Source: Hypomesus transpacificus (Eukaryota > Chordata > Actinopteri > Osmeriformes > Osmeridae). Taken from it: DNA of 64,000 nt. The notes beneath the pieces were generated by a model, which worked only from the letters and a program-made list of their open reading frames with translations, was not told the DNA's origin and searched no databases. The stretch is taken from contig NC_061065.1 of the NCBI RefSeq assembly GCF_021917145.1, positions 5,359,337 to 5,423,336 on the forward strand. Direction: 5' to 3'. Positions 53,301-64,000 of this stretch are shown here, one piece after another (the first letter of the stretch is position 1; every line of letters begins with the position of its first letter). Both the position numbers and the translations under genes were made by a program.

Positions 53301-56088
53301 GTACAGGAAGTAGGACACGATGAGGGAGCTGATGATGGCGATCATCGTCATGAAGGTGATGAAGACCGAGCGCGTGTACACGCACATGACCACCAGGACG
53401 ATGACGATGGCGATGGCCGGATACACCGTGTCCGTCAACAGGTAGTCCTGGAACAGGTCGTGTTTGATCCCAAACTCAATCCCTGTGACCGTGGTGACTC
53501 CATCTGAGGCGTTCCACTTCTCAAAGTTGTCCAGGTAGATCTTCATCATGGTCTCTCCCTTCTCCGTGGGAGAGAACAGCATGCTGTACTTGAGGAGGGG
53601 GGGCGCGTACTCCAGGGCCTTGGGGCTCAGGAAGTCCTTGTCGACCAGGAAGTGGAGGATCTGGTACACGGCGTTGAACTTGGTGCACTTCCTGGGGACG
53701 TTGGCACATTTGAGCTGGTCCTTCCTGCGAGTGGTGGCGTCCCAGCAGTCTGGGCCCAGCGTGGCGTTGTGGTAGAACTTGGAACAGGAGCGCAAGATCT
53801 TCAGGGTGTGGGAAACGTCGCGCTCCGTGATCTTCTGGCACGAGGACTTGTTGGTGAGGACGGCCACGTAGTTCCCCAGGGTCCAGCTGGGACAGCAGGA
53901 TGCGTCGCTAGTGCGCTGGCACAGGCTCCAGTACTGGGGGTGGGAGCGCACCTGGAGGAGGGGGGGGGGACAGGTGAACTCATTATCCCTCATCATCATC
54001 ATCATTCTTCTCATGTTCTCAATACATTTCATTCGATTATATTCAGGCTGCTGCTGCAAATCGCAACCTGTTCTTAATTCACCTACCTGGTAAAATATCA
54101 ATCAACCAATCAAGACAATCATGACAAGTTATTAAACATTCCTAATTGACTTGAAACAAATCATTTGAGGCTACTAGTGTAAATGATGCTATAATCCTTA
54201 CCCGTGTGTTGTCCAGATTGCACATTGACTTGATGGCTTGTATGTTCCACAGATTCTTCCCCTCCGTAGAGCTGAACACCAACCTGGAATACCTGTCACC
54301 TGCAGACAGGGAATACAGAAACACAGTGAGGAAGTTGGAGAGGAGGGGGAGAGAGGAGACGAGGGAAGAGGAGGAAAGGAGAGGGGAGGTGATATGCAGA
54401 GGAGGGGAGGGAAGAGGAGGAGAGGAGAGGGGAGGGGATATGCAGAAGAGGGGAGGGGAGAGGAGGAGAGGGGGCTTGTACCTGGAACGTCACAGAAGAA
54501 GCTGTCTTTGCTGAAGTCCCACTCGGCCTGTCTTTTCTCTCGGTCAAAGTGGTCCTCCGCCCAGCGGTCCTCCTGGTGACTGGGACCACACACACCATGA
54601 GCAGGAATATATATACACATATATACTATCAATACATATATACACACATACATATATATTGATAAAAGTTAGTCTGATCAAGGCACAAATGATCATTGGA
54701 AAAGTTTATGCTATAAACAAGGAGCCTACAAATGGCTCCCATCAGGGGAGTAATGACTAATGACTATGAGTAATCATTGTATTATCGTTATGATGATAAC
54801 CAGACCAGACGAACAGATCTCAGGGGGGGGGGAGGAAAGGAGGGGTGGGAAGTAGGATGGGAGGAGGGAGGGAGGGAGGAGGAAGGGTGGGAGGAGGGAG
54901 AGACGATAAGGAGGAGTACAGACAGGTCTTCAGAGGAAGCACATCCTCTACCAGAGACAGACAGAAAGCTGTTTTTTGTCAGAGGCCCAATCACAGAGGG
55001 CGTGGCCAGGGCGGTGACTCGCTGCTAGCCTCCCTCCCTCCGCTCTGAGCAACCATACACACATCCCTCATCTGGGACTGGATAAGGCTTGGCCTGCTTG
55101 TGAGTGAGTGTGTGTGTGTGTGTGTGAGAGAGAGTGTGTGTGTGTGTGAGAGAGTGTGTGTGCTCACCTCTTGGCCTGCTCGTCAGCGTATTTGAAGGGG
55201 TAGTTTGCCAGGGTGGCCTTGTAGCCAGTGTTCTTCACCATGTTGTTCCATGTGACCAGACGCTGGCCAATGGCAGTGCCTCTGGGCTCGAACCCCTAGA
55301 CAACACACACACATTAATTATGTTTCACAACAGACAAACACACACTCTCACTCTCACACACACAGGAAGGTGGACATTCTCACCAGTAAGGGGTCAGAAA
55401 AGTCTGGCAGATCTGGGACCAGAACCCCCACCAGGGCACACACCACGATCAGCACCGTGCACACCCCCAGCACCACCACCGGCCAATCAGCTATCAGCTC
55501 TGCATAGCTGGGGAGGGAGGGACGACAAGACACTGGTCAATCACACTGTCAATCAAACAAATCTACTGCTAGAAGCCTGTACATTCATAACAATAAGTAA
55601 TACAGTACACTAACTATAAATAATGATAAGTTTATTAGAGCTGACCCAGGGTAGTCGGGGGGGGGAGGGGTTACTGTATAGTTACCGTGATATAAATGTA
55701 TAAAGTGTTACTGAGGATAGTGCTAAAAACTCCTGACTAGAAACAACAGCTAGGCCTGTTAGCATGCTGTTAGCATGTAGCAGCCCCAGGTGCTGGTCCG
55801 GGTGTTGATCTACTGAGGCCCCCGTTGCCATGGTTATTCTCCTGCTGGGGCTTGAGACGACACGAACACGTTCGAGCAGCAGAGAGGATTGTGGGAGTTT
55901 GGGGAGGGAGACATTCTCCACATTGGTAACTATGGTGACTCAGTGGAGAGGAATGACTCATCTGCTAGTGTCTGACAGACATGGGGAGGAGGAGGAGGAG
56001 GGAGGAGGAAGAGGGGAGAGTATACACACACACAGAGATAATGATAGTAAGGTCTTACCTTTTGGGAAAGCGGAAAGGCCTTGCAGGG
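50376..56088 (-). CDS. disp1: Dispatched 1, lipid-modified Hedgehog exporter (N-terminal exon not found)
   Basis: Dispatched is an RND-family membrane transporter that releases cholesterol-modified Hedgehog ligands from producing cells. Seven coding exons are seen: 56088-56059, 55507-55384, 55295-55168, 54579-54482, 54299-54202, and the large last exon 53951-50376 (1191 codons plus stop); together with at least one missing upstream exon they would make the full gene. In order they encode [20 protein letters not shown] with TM1, [53 protein letters not shown], then the first extracellular domain, the sterol-sensing domain with GIGADDAF, the second extracellular domain, and the second transmembrane bundle with [19 protein letters not shown]. 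The GxxxD-type acidic residues of both RND halves are intact. The cytoplasmic tail is long, Pro/His/Ser-rich and poorly conserved. All junctions found are GT-AG and phases agree. The paralogues disp2 and disp3 are less similar. Confidence 0.95.
55105..55162. repeat. (TG)n microsatellite at a splice donor
   Basis: TG/GAGAG runs lie next to the donor of the disp1 exon 55295-55168. Confidence 0.9.
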
Positions 56089-57900
56089 CTGAAAAACAGA
56101 AAGAAATCAATCAGGATTACATTTACAAGTCAAAACCAGAGATTGGACCCCGTCCCGTATCCGTGGGTAACCATGCGAGAGGAGAACATGTTTTCTCATT
56201 AAATCTTTTTCTTTTCTTCGTAAGTGGTTGTAAAAGCACACCAGACAGAACCATCTATAACCATCAGCACATAGAACCATCAGCACATAGAACCATCAGC
56301 ACATAGAACCATCAGCACATAGAACCATCAGCACATAGAACCATCACCACATAGAACCATCAGCACATAGAACCATCACCACATAGAACCATCACTACAT
56401 AGAACCATCACCACATAGAAAACCATCACCACATAGAACCATCAGCACATAGAACCATCACCACATAGAACCATCACTACATAGAACCATCACCACATAG
56501 AAAACCATCACCACATAGAACCATCACCACATAGAACCATCTAGAACAACCCCATCCTCCTGCTGGAGTCTGGAGACATGAGTATCTCCAGTTACATGCA
56601 GTTACATCAGTCTGATAACTCGCTTCTATCTGCAGAACGAGGCTGTTTAAGGGTGGGCACCAAACAACAAGGAAGTCAGGAAAGCCAAACAGGAAGTGAG
56701 CTCAAAGGCCCCCTCTACCACAGCCAATCGGGATGGACATCTCGAATGTGATTGGAGCAATATGCCAGAGGGGGGCCAAAAGGTCATCTGTGCCCCCTCC
56801 CACCCCCCCTTAAAAGGGAATCCGTGGAATGCCGTAATTAGAGGTTGCCACGGCAACGAAAGGCGCACACGAACAGAACCTATGGGACTGGAATGCTGAT
56901 TTCTCCGGCCATGTTGACCAGATGTTGGGCGACCGTGAGTCTTAAAACAATGTGTGTACACAGACACGCAGGGCAGAGCTCATTAACACACCCCAAGACA
57001 CAAGCAGTCCTGCTTTAAAACAGTCATAAACATGAACCTGAGATTCACCCTTTCATATCCGTTTGGTTCCTGCGCACCAACACTGACTGATGGAAAACAC
57101 ATTGGGTCGTTATTTCTCTCCCTCTGTCTCTCTTCCTTTAACCACGTATCGGTAGCCAAGGAAAAACTCTGTAAATTGATTTATGTCTGTTTTCTGTTGC
57201 GTTTCCTTGTAAGGGGCGCGAGTGGAGGAATTTTGCTCGGAGACACGGTCCAACGTAAAGCCGCCGTTACAGAAAACGGTTGAACTGGATTCACGACACG
57301 TCTAGATTCTCTATCACGTCAGTACAGAATAACCCACCATGTCTGCTTGCAGTGTTCTAGTATGGGGTTATATTTCATGAATTCTGCTCAATCAGACAGA
57401 ACGTGATTTGCGAAGCACTCCTCGCTGGGTTCAGTGCAAAATATCTGGGGAGAACAGAAAGGAAAAACGTGAGTACTCGTCACAGTTAACGTTTTCCTCG
57501 ACAGCTAAAAGCCGTCGTGAAATAACGGTTTTCACAGTGCAATGGTGCCGTTATCGCGTTGTGTCTGAAAGGGTCTTAAAGCTGAAATATGTTCTGCACT
57601 ATCAGAAACATCTGTTTTTATATTACGCAAAAGCACACAAACAATTGGATGTTCCCACATCATCGACCCTGGAACTAGGCCACTGTACTTCATAAACCCC
57701 AAAATATTTCTGGTGAAATCATTATTGGTCTACCAGAGAATGTGTAGCAAAAAGCCTACATGACTAAAAGTACACAAATACATAAACAAGTCGTCTTTGT
57801 TTCCAGCTTGAGCTGGTCTGTCAGTAGCAGGGTAGGAGGATGAAACAGTAATGTCCTTGAAGGAGGCAGACCGAGGAAGGACGGCCAGAAGGCTCTGAGT
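56089..57900. other. disp1 upstream intron/flank, no exon recognised
   Basis: Holds the minisatellite at 56236-56548. The disp1 N-terminal exon was looked for and not found. One open frame at 57408-57695 (plus) has no family resemblance and is probably chance. Confidence 0.5.
56236..56548. repeat. 16-bp minisatellite, about 19 copies
   Basis: Units of AGAACCATCAGCACAT with CACC and CACT variants, probably inside the first disp1 intron. Confidence 0.95.
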
Positions 57901-57904
57901 GTGC

Positions 57905-58000
57905 AGAGATCTGGGGGAGGGGAGGAGGAGGGAGGGGAGGAGGAGGGAGAGGAGGAGGAGGGAGGGAAGGAGGAGGGAGGGGGAGGGCGTGTGAGCTGTG
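57905..58000. repeat. GGAGGA-type purine repeat
   Basis: Short GGGAGGAGGAGGGA repeats. Confidence 0.85.
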
Positions 58001-58106
58001 TTGACTGATGATCGCAGAACGACAACCAACAGTCAAGTTTCCTCCACCTCCCCCCTCCCTCCCTCCACAGCTACAAGTGTCTGTTAGCCTTTATTCTGCT
58101 TGCTGT

Positions 58107-58214
58107 GGGGAGGCTGTGGATCTGGAGTCTGTGGATCTGGAGTCTGTGGATCTGGAGTCTGTGGATCTGGAGTCTGTGGATCTGGAGTCTGTGGATCTGG
58201 AGTCTGTGGATCAC
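58107..58214. repeat. 15-bp minisatellite, seven copies
   Basis: Seven nearly perfect copies of CTGTGGATCTGGAGT. The 15-bp period keeps frames open, but no gene context supports translation. Confidence 0.95.
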
Positions 58215-58494
58215 TGGGTTAATGAGCAGAGGAGCGGGCCAGCACACGCCTTCGTCACACTGGAGGAGAGGGGGGAGGGGGGGAGGTCAGGGGTCAACGC
58301 CGGGGGGGAAACTGCTAACAGACGCGGAGATATTCCTGGAATAAGGCGTTGGGAGTCGAGGCAGGAGCAATTACTGTCATCCCCATCTGAACCCCTCCTG
58401 TGATGCAGCCTCGCCAGGAACACTGCACACAATCAGACACTCAGACAAGCACACAGACCCTCTGAATAGAGCAATCTGCTCAACTCAGACCAGA

Positions 58495-58871
58495 CCAAGG
58501 CCCTAGACTCCGACCAGGCCAACCCAGACTCAGACCAGGCCAACCCAGACTCAGACCAGGCCAACCCAGACTCAGACCAGGCCAACCCAGACTCAGACCA
58601 AGGCCCTAGACTCAGACCAGGCCAACCCAGACTCAGACCAGGCCAACCCAGACTCAGACCAGGCCAACCCAGACTCAGACCAGGCCAACCCAGACTCAGA
58701 CCTAGGCCCTAGACTACGACCAGGCCAACCCAGACTCAGACCAAGGCCCTAGACTCAGACCAGGCCAACCCAGACTCAGACCAGGCCAACCCAGACTCAG
58801 ACCAAGGCCAACCCAGACTCAGACCAAGGCCCTACACTCAGACCAAGGCCCTAGACTCAGACCAAGGCCTT
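58495..58871. repeat. 21-bp minisatellite, left part
   Basis: Copies of CAGACTCAGACCAGGCCAAC(C) and the variant GACCAAGGCCCTAGACTCA. The array resumes at 59498-59535 after a transposon insertion. Confidence 0.95.
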
Positions 58872-59497
58872 GGGCCGAATCCCAATACTTCCCCTTCCCC
58901 CTTCCCCTTAACTTACCCCTTCCCCTTGGCCCTCGAAAGTAAGGGCTAAGGGCTACATAGCCCTAGGAAATGGGACGCCACTTGGTTACAGGTACGTCAT
59001 CTAGCACGTATCGATATCTCCAAAGCAAGTAGCGTTATGCACTGATATTAAATGAAATTCGCTGCTAATGGAGTTTACTTAAAACTGTAGACATGCTAGT
59101 CAGAGAAATGCGGGACTGTTGTGCAATTAGCACTGTAACATTAGTGTACCAAACTAGCGATTTTTTGAAACGTTTCGATTTGGAAAATGGTTGCAAATAC
59201 ATATGTTCAGGACTGTGTATAACACAAAACAAGACTGTCATGACTTTTTAATCAATTAATTAAGCCGAAAATATAACATTTATCGGACTCTCTGGATGAT
59301 CTGGCCGCCATTGTTGCCGGTCGCGCAGGATTCACATAGCCCTAGGTTTCAAGTAAACTCCCGATCTTACTTGGTTTTAAGGGGTGTATACCCCTTAGTC
59401 TTAGCCCTACCCCTAGCTCAAAAAGAGTATTGGGACACCACTAGCGCTCACGTGAACGCACAAAACTAAGGGGAAGGGGGAGTATTGGGATTCGGCC
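58872..59497. mobile_element. MITE-like element inserted in the 21-bp minisatellite
   Basis: The ends GGGCCGAATCCCAATACTTC and GAGTATTGGGATTCGGC are inverted repeats, followed inward by CCCCTTCCCCC and its complement. A second inner pair (CATAGCCCTAGG, CTTAGCCCTACC) also occurs. The flank GGCCTT is present on both sides, so the exact target duplication (2-6 bp) is ambiguous. No transposase frame is seen. Confidence 0.85.
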
Positions 59498-59535
59498 TTA
59501 GACTCAGACCAAGGCCTTAGACTCAGACATTAGAC
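59498..59535. repeat. 21-bp minisatellite, right remnant
   Basis: TTAGACTCAGACCAAGGCCT followed by TAGACTCAGAC continues the array interrupted by the element at 58872. Confidence 0.9.
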
Positions 59536-59559
59536 TTGTGGCTCTAGACCCTAGACGAG

Positions 59560-60000
59560 GCCCCAGTCCATGGCAATTAACAGGATATCACTTCTTACAA
59601 GCTTGTGATGTCGCTGAATAAAACAGACTGGAGCCTCATTTAAAAAACTTTGCGACCGCAGCTTAATCTGCGCCTTTACCCAGCCGCAAATAGCGGACGG
59701 TGTATTTCCCGCATTTTGCGTGGTATTTATCAAACCAGATCCTTGTCGGGCGCCCATTAGTGTTAATTAGCGCACCGCTAACAATCGCCTGCATGTTAAT
59801 GCCACCATGGGTGATTCGAGAAAAAGAAGAAAAAATGTTCAGCAAACAGGAGCTAGATATATACACACCCACTTTCCCTTATACCCTCCCAGCAGCGGTA
59901 ATCTGCGTTTTTACTCAAGTGCGCTGCCTTTGTAAATACGGTGTTATGTCTTTACCCGCTCTTTGGGTTTCTTAAAGATCTGCTTGAACAGGGAGTAGAG
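59560..60000 (+). mobile_element. Possible degenerate DNA-transposon remnant
   Basis: At 59803 GCCACC|ATGGGTGATTCGAG opens a short frame MGDSRKRRKN, a start reminiscent of Myb-like accessory proteins of Harbinger-type transposons. The frame stops after about 17 codons, and a shifted frame continues with SKQELDIYT. The upstream sequence has repeated GCGC and CGCAAAT motifs. The assignment is tentative. Confidence 0.3.
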
Positions 60001-60056
60001 AGGTCCAAACTTAGACAAGATAAGCTCATACCATAGCTAACTCTGTCTGCATGGGC

Positions 60057-60206
60057 ATACTCCGAGCAGGTGTGTGAGAGAGAGAGAGAGGGGGAGAGGG
60101 TGTGTGAGAGGGAGGGAGATAGAGAGGGGGGGGTGAGAGAGAGAGGGGGGGGGGGGGGGGGGGGTGAGAGAGAGAGAGAGGGAGGGTGAGAGAGAGGGGG
60201 GGGGTG

Positions 60207-60267
<61 letters not shown>

Positions 60268-60293
60268 GGAGAGAGAGAGGGGGGGGGGGGGGT

Positions 60294-60334
<41 letters not shown>

Positions 60335-60341
60335 GGGGGGT

Positions 60342-60386
<45 letters not shown>

Positions 60387-60462
60387 AGGGAGAGAGAGAG
60401 GGGGGGGGGGTGTGAGAGACAGAGAGAGACCGAGAGAGAGAGAGGGGGGGGGGGGTTAAAGA

Positions 60463-60533
<71 letters not shown>

Positions 60534-60555
60534 AGAGGGAGGGAGAGAGAGAGGG
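60057..60555. repeat. Long (GA)n array with poly-G interruptions
   Basis: About 500 bp of GAGAGA broken by six or more runs of 8-19 G. Minus-strand Ser/Leu/Pro frames through it are repeat artefacts. Confidence 0.97.
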
Positions 60556-62170
60556 GGGGTATGGACAGCTACATCCTCCTGTTGGTCCAGACCCTGAGCT
60601 GCCATCTCCACATTCCTGCTGGTGAAAAACGACGGCGGGCGGATTCCACACACACAGGCTGCATTTCAACACTGCAGCCGATAGTTACAAGCTGTCCCGG
60701 AGATGTCTTTATTATGGGATGGCCCTCTCCAAGGCTGCAGCAGGCAGCTGAACCCTGCCTGGTGAGGGAGGGGCTGGACTGTGGACAGAGCTGGGATGGC
60801 AGGCAGGGGGATCATCTCTGTCACTTACACCGGATCAGGGGGGGGGGGTCTACACCTGTGTGTATATATATATAGAAAATAAACTGTTTTATGGAGGGAT
60901 AGTTACTACATTAAGATGTCTAGCCATTCAGTCAGTCAGCCAGCCAGCCAGCCAGCCAGTTAGTCGGTCGGTTGGTCAGCCATCCAGCCAGCCTGCTCCA
61001 GGCCAGCTGCAGCCCCTGCAGCCTGACAGAGGAAGAACCTGATGTGAAGTTATGACAGCGTGCTGCTCAGCCCAGCTTTGATCCTGCGCTCCAGGAGAGA
61101 GAGGCTTTCATCTGCTTCATGAGCTCAGCTACAGCACGGCCAGCCACTCGTCACTGTTTGGCTCCTCCACCCACTTTCTCTCCTCTACCTCTCTTCCCCC
61201 CCCCTCTCTTCCCTCCTTCCCCCTCTTAAAGTACAAGTGAAACCAGGGAACCTCACCTGTTGAAATGTTTGCAGTTTTAACAAGGTGTAACTCAGATCAT
61301 TAAGTTAGTTTTCTACTGTAAAAATGTGTGTAGAATCAACAGCAGCTTCTTCCAGTGCAGTTTAAGAGGCTCAGGTTGCCACCTTCTCTTTCAAATCAAC
61401 TTACAGAGCAGCCATGTCCTCTGGGGGCCTATTACTCACCTTTTACAACTAGCAGGAGTCAGCGTCTCTCTCTCCCTCTCTCTCCCTCTCTCTCTCACAC
61501 CCTGCTCACAGGGTCAAGCCCAGCCCAGCTCCAGTCAGGACACAGTGGGCGTTGCACATTTGTTATTCTTGATAACGCACAAATCCTCGTCAAACTGACT
61601 CTGACATCCAGCGCCCCGGGGTGACAAGGCCGGCTGGCGTGGTCATGTGACCAGGCCGGGCTGGCGTGGTCATGTGACCACGCAGCCCAAGCAAAACATT
61701 CCACACTTAAAGATCTGGATATATCATCAGATCATGATGAAAGTTGAACGTATCTGAACACATCTGTACGTCGAGTCAGTCACATGGCGTGTTGTGTTGG
61801 GCTCCAGAGGAGCCATGGGAACCACCTGCCTCTCCTTCCAAAGAGAGAGAAAAAAGAAAATCCAACTTGTCAGATTCAAAGCAGCGTGCAATAATAAGAG
61901 TGGACCTTTCTTTAGAAGCGGGGGAGAGGAGAGGAGGAATGCCTGCTATCTGAGGATCCATTGAAACCAATCCAAACCTGTGGCGTTCTAAACCAACAGG
62001 AATGCAAAGGCAGGAGAGGGAGGAGAGGGCAGGAGGCAGGAGAGGCAGGGGCCTGAGTCGGGTCTCCAAGCGAGAGGTAAGTGAGGAGGGCAGGGCTGCC
62101 CTGAGCCCTAACCCCCGAGGGTCCTGTGAGGCTGGGGAACCGTGCTGTCTCTGCCCCAGGGTGGCACACG
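60556..62170. other. No gene recognised
   Basis: Mixed low-complexity and GC-moderate sequence upstream of disp1. Contains a GGTCAGTCAGCCAGCC-type repeat at 60925-60990 and a CTCTCTCC tract at 61461-61497. A splice-donor-like GAGAG|GTAAGTG on the plus strand at 62074-62080 has no associated coding exon. Confidence 0.45.
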
Positions 62171-62425
62171 GTCTAGAGCCTGGGCCTGGGTCCTTGTTGT
62201 GGGTCTAGGGCCTGGGTCCTTGTTCTGGGTCTAGGGCCTGGGTCCTTGTTCTGGGTTTAGGGCCTGGGTCTAGGGCCTGGGTCCTTGTTCTGCGTCTAGG
62301 GCCTGGGTCCTTGTTCTGGGTTTAGGGCCTGGGTTTAGGGCCTGGGTCCTTGTTCTGGGTTTAGGGCCTGGGTCCTTGTTCTGGGTTTAGGGCCTGGGTC
62401 CTTGTTCTGGGTCCTTGTTCTGACA
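62170..62425. repeat. About 26-bp minisatellite
   Basis: Irregular copies of GGGTCTAGGGCCTGGGTCCT then TGTTCT, with TTTAGGG variants. Confidence 0.95.
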
Positions 62426-62604
62426 GCCACAAGTTTGAAGTGCTGCTTTTGCAGTAGATAAGTATTTTGTTGTGCGCAGCTTGCAGTTCACTCAATCACT
62501 CACAAATTATATTAGTTTGTTACTCACTTAAGTAATAATATTACATAGCGCGTTATATTACATAACGCGTTACCCCCAACACTGATGTCTACATATTCTG
62601 TATA

Positions 62605-62762
62605 TATGAGTGGGTACGGTCATGCGTGTGTTCTGAGTGGGTACTGTCATGTGTGTGTGTGTGTGTGTGTGTGAGTGGGTACGGTCATGTGTGTGTGTGA
62701 GTGGGTACGGTAATGCGTGTGTGTGTGTGTGTGAGTGGGTACGGTCATGCGCGTGTGTGTCT
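62605..62762. repeat. (TG)n plus GAGTGGGTACGGTCATG repeat
   Basis: Five copies of GAGTGGGTAC-GGTCATG separated by TG runs. Confidence 0.9.
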
Positions 62763-62906
62763 GAGGGAAAGCGTAACAGCTGAGGAGGCGAGTGCTGCGA
62801 TCATGCCAGTAATCCCTGCCCTAATCTCCAGGATCACAGCCTTGCAGGGATCAAAACTGATATTTGACACAATCTTGTCTGACTTAGTTCCTTCAAATTA
62901 CCAGGG

Positions 62907-62912
<6 letters not shown>

Positions 62913-62942
<30 letters not shown>
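62913..62942. repeat. Run of 30 C
   Basis: Homopolymer C, a site where assembly length is unreliable. Confidence 0.95.
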
Positions 62943-63189
62943 ACTTCCCCCAGATCCAGTAGCTCGGACACAGTGGCACTGCAGTCACCATGCCAACCAA
63001 CCCCCTTCCAGGAGAGGAAAGGGGAGGAAAGTAGAGGAGAGGAGAGGAGGAAAGGGGAGGAGGGGAGGAAAGGGGAGGAGGGGAGGATAACAGAATCTTG
63101 GTCTCTGGTTCTGACAAGAGACGTATGTCTGACAGAGTTGATCCTCCCTTTTATCTGTCCATCTGGGGCTGTCCAGACACACAATACCA

Positions 63190-63302
63190 GCAGGAGGCCA
63201 GGGGGCTGGGAGAGAGGCCAGGGGGCTGGGAGAGAGGCCAGGGAGAGGCCAGGGGGCTGGGAGAGAGGCCAGGGGGCTGGGAGAGAGGCCAGGGAGAGGC
63301 CG
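63190..63302. repeat. 20-bp minisatellite with shorter variants
   Basis: Copies of AGGCCAGGGGGCTGGGAGAG with a deleted version AGGCCAGGGAG. Confidence 0.9.
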
Positions 63303-64000
63303 GGGTTAGGGTCAGACTCAGAGCTGGAGTACATGGTCTGTAATTGAAACCTGTCATCGGTGAACAAGAGCGACCTGTTTACTAAACAAGAGAGCGTTCT
63401 ACAGGAGAGCCCACATCTGCTCCTTGTTCCCACCAGGAGGAGGAGGAGGAGGGAGAGGAGAAGGGGAGGAAGGGGAGGAGGGAGAGGAGGGGAGAGGAGG
63501 GAGAGGAGGGGGATCTCTGATCTAATGGGTGCAATGCTATCGAGCTCTCTCTCCTCTCCTCTATCCAACCAGCTACAGAGAGACTCTAGGTAACGTGTGT
63601 GTCTGTGTGTGTGTGTGTGTTGGCAGTGTCCTCTCCAGATCTGGCTACACACATCTCTCCCCCCACACTCACAGGGCAAGACGGGATGTAGATGGAACAT
63701 TTCCATGTGAAGAACATCAGCAAAAATATCCAGATCGACCACAGTGCAACTCCTCCCAACCAGGAGAACGGTCTGACACCAGGAAATAATGACCACCGTA
63801 AACATTGCTTTTTGTCCTCTCTGTTTGCTCACTAAATCTTTGTGGAGATCCTAAATACAGGATGATGATGAGAGGATTGAGCGGGTCCACATGAGGAGCC
63901 GTGGTAGGTCCACAGAACAGTCCTGCTAAAGACGGCTCTCTGGAAAAAACTGTTTGCCAACAAATGAGTTAAATCCCACCGTCCCAGTTTACTGGAGAAC

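Larger units (their letters stand above)
62426..64000. other. Repeat-rich right end, no gene recognised
   Basis: (TG)n runs with a GAGTGGGTACGGTCATG unit at 62605-62760, poly-C at 62913-62942, purine tracts at 63015-63090 and 63435-63515, and the repeat at 63190-63302. No recognisable exon. The disp1 N-terminal exon may lie here or beyond the window. Confidence 0.5.

Noticed and set aside
53951-54101. N-terminal extension of the large disp1 frame (first 50 codons)
   Set aside because: It reads through the intron (poly-Met from CAT repeats). The exon starts at 53951 after an AG acceptor, and its phase agrees with the upstream exon at 54299-54202.
57408-57695. 95-codon plus-strand frame
   Set aside because: No similarity to a known family, no splice or promoter context; probably chance.
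60037-63832. Ser/Leu/Pro-rich minus-strand frames (60037-60672 and 62909-63832)
   Set aside because: They run through (GA)n, poly-G/poly-C and minisatellite DNA. No conserved segment was found.

Overview
The window is vertebrate, almost certainly from a teleost fish. Genes are split by short GT-AG introns. The spaces between them hold fish-type repeats: a V-SINE-like element, tRNA-derived SINE fragments, small non-autonomous DNA transposons and a decayed LINE. Microsatellites and minisatellites are very dense. The gene content (tmem63a-like, FAM177, brox, mgat2, two thrombomodulin-like genes, tlr5, disp1) is vertebrate. Nothing prokaryotic is present, so operons, ribosome binding sites and CRISPR do not apply.

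Layout. 1-1130 is a polypurine array. 1383-5485 (minus) holds the 5' thirteen coding exons of a TMEM63/OSCA mechanosensitive channel gene, whose 3' end runs off the left edge. 6925-7006 (minus) is an intact tRNA-Ser(GCU) with a half-tRNA duplicate beside it. 7770-9390 (minus) is a FAM177-family gene, incomplete at its 5' end. 11511-15278 (minus) is brox, with all 12 coding exons resolved (410 codons). 17462-18703 (minus) is intronless mgat2. 19.4-22.8 kb is a satellite block (15/20-bp unit, higher-order period about 1.4 kb) between two related flanks. 22.8-36.6 kb has no recognisable gene and carries SINE pieces, minisatellites, a hAT-like MITE with a perfect 8-bp target duplication and a 12-bp minisatellite. 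36703-38166 and 38680-40290 (plus) are two intronless thrombomodulin-like genes in tandem. 40979-42044 holds two further DNA-transposon-like elements. 43.1-44.33 kb is a dead LINE. 44378-47241 (plus) is membrane TLR5, with an intron inside the TIR domain. 50376-56088 (minus) is disp1, seven coding exons, with its N-terminal exon(s) not found. 56-64 kb is repeat-rich and without a recognised gene.

The genes do not form one pathway. They are housekeeping or membrane functions (ion channel, ESCRT-associated Bro1 protein, Golgi glycosyltransferase), vascular and innate-immune receptors (thrombomodulin-like, flagellin receptor) and Hedgehog release (Dispatched). From general knowledge, BROX, FAM177B, DISP1 and TLR5 are neighbours on human 1q41, so the block is an old linkage group. 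MGAT2 and THBD lie elsewhere in human.

I see no wholly new system. The most unusual observations are two minisatellites in tmem63 introns that each repeat that intron's own 5' splice site, a reading-frame break at a (CA)n run in a tmem63 exon, the satellite with related flanks, and the thrombomodulin-like pair with different EGF-repeat content.
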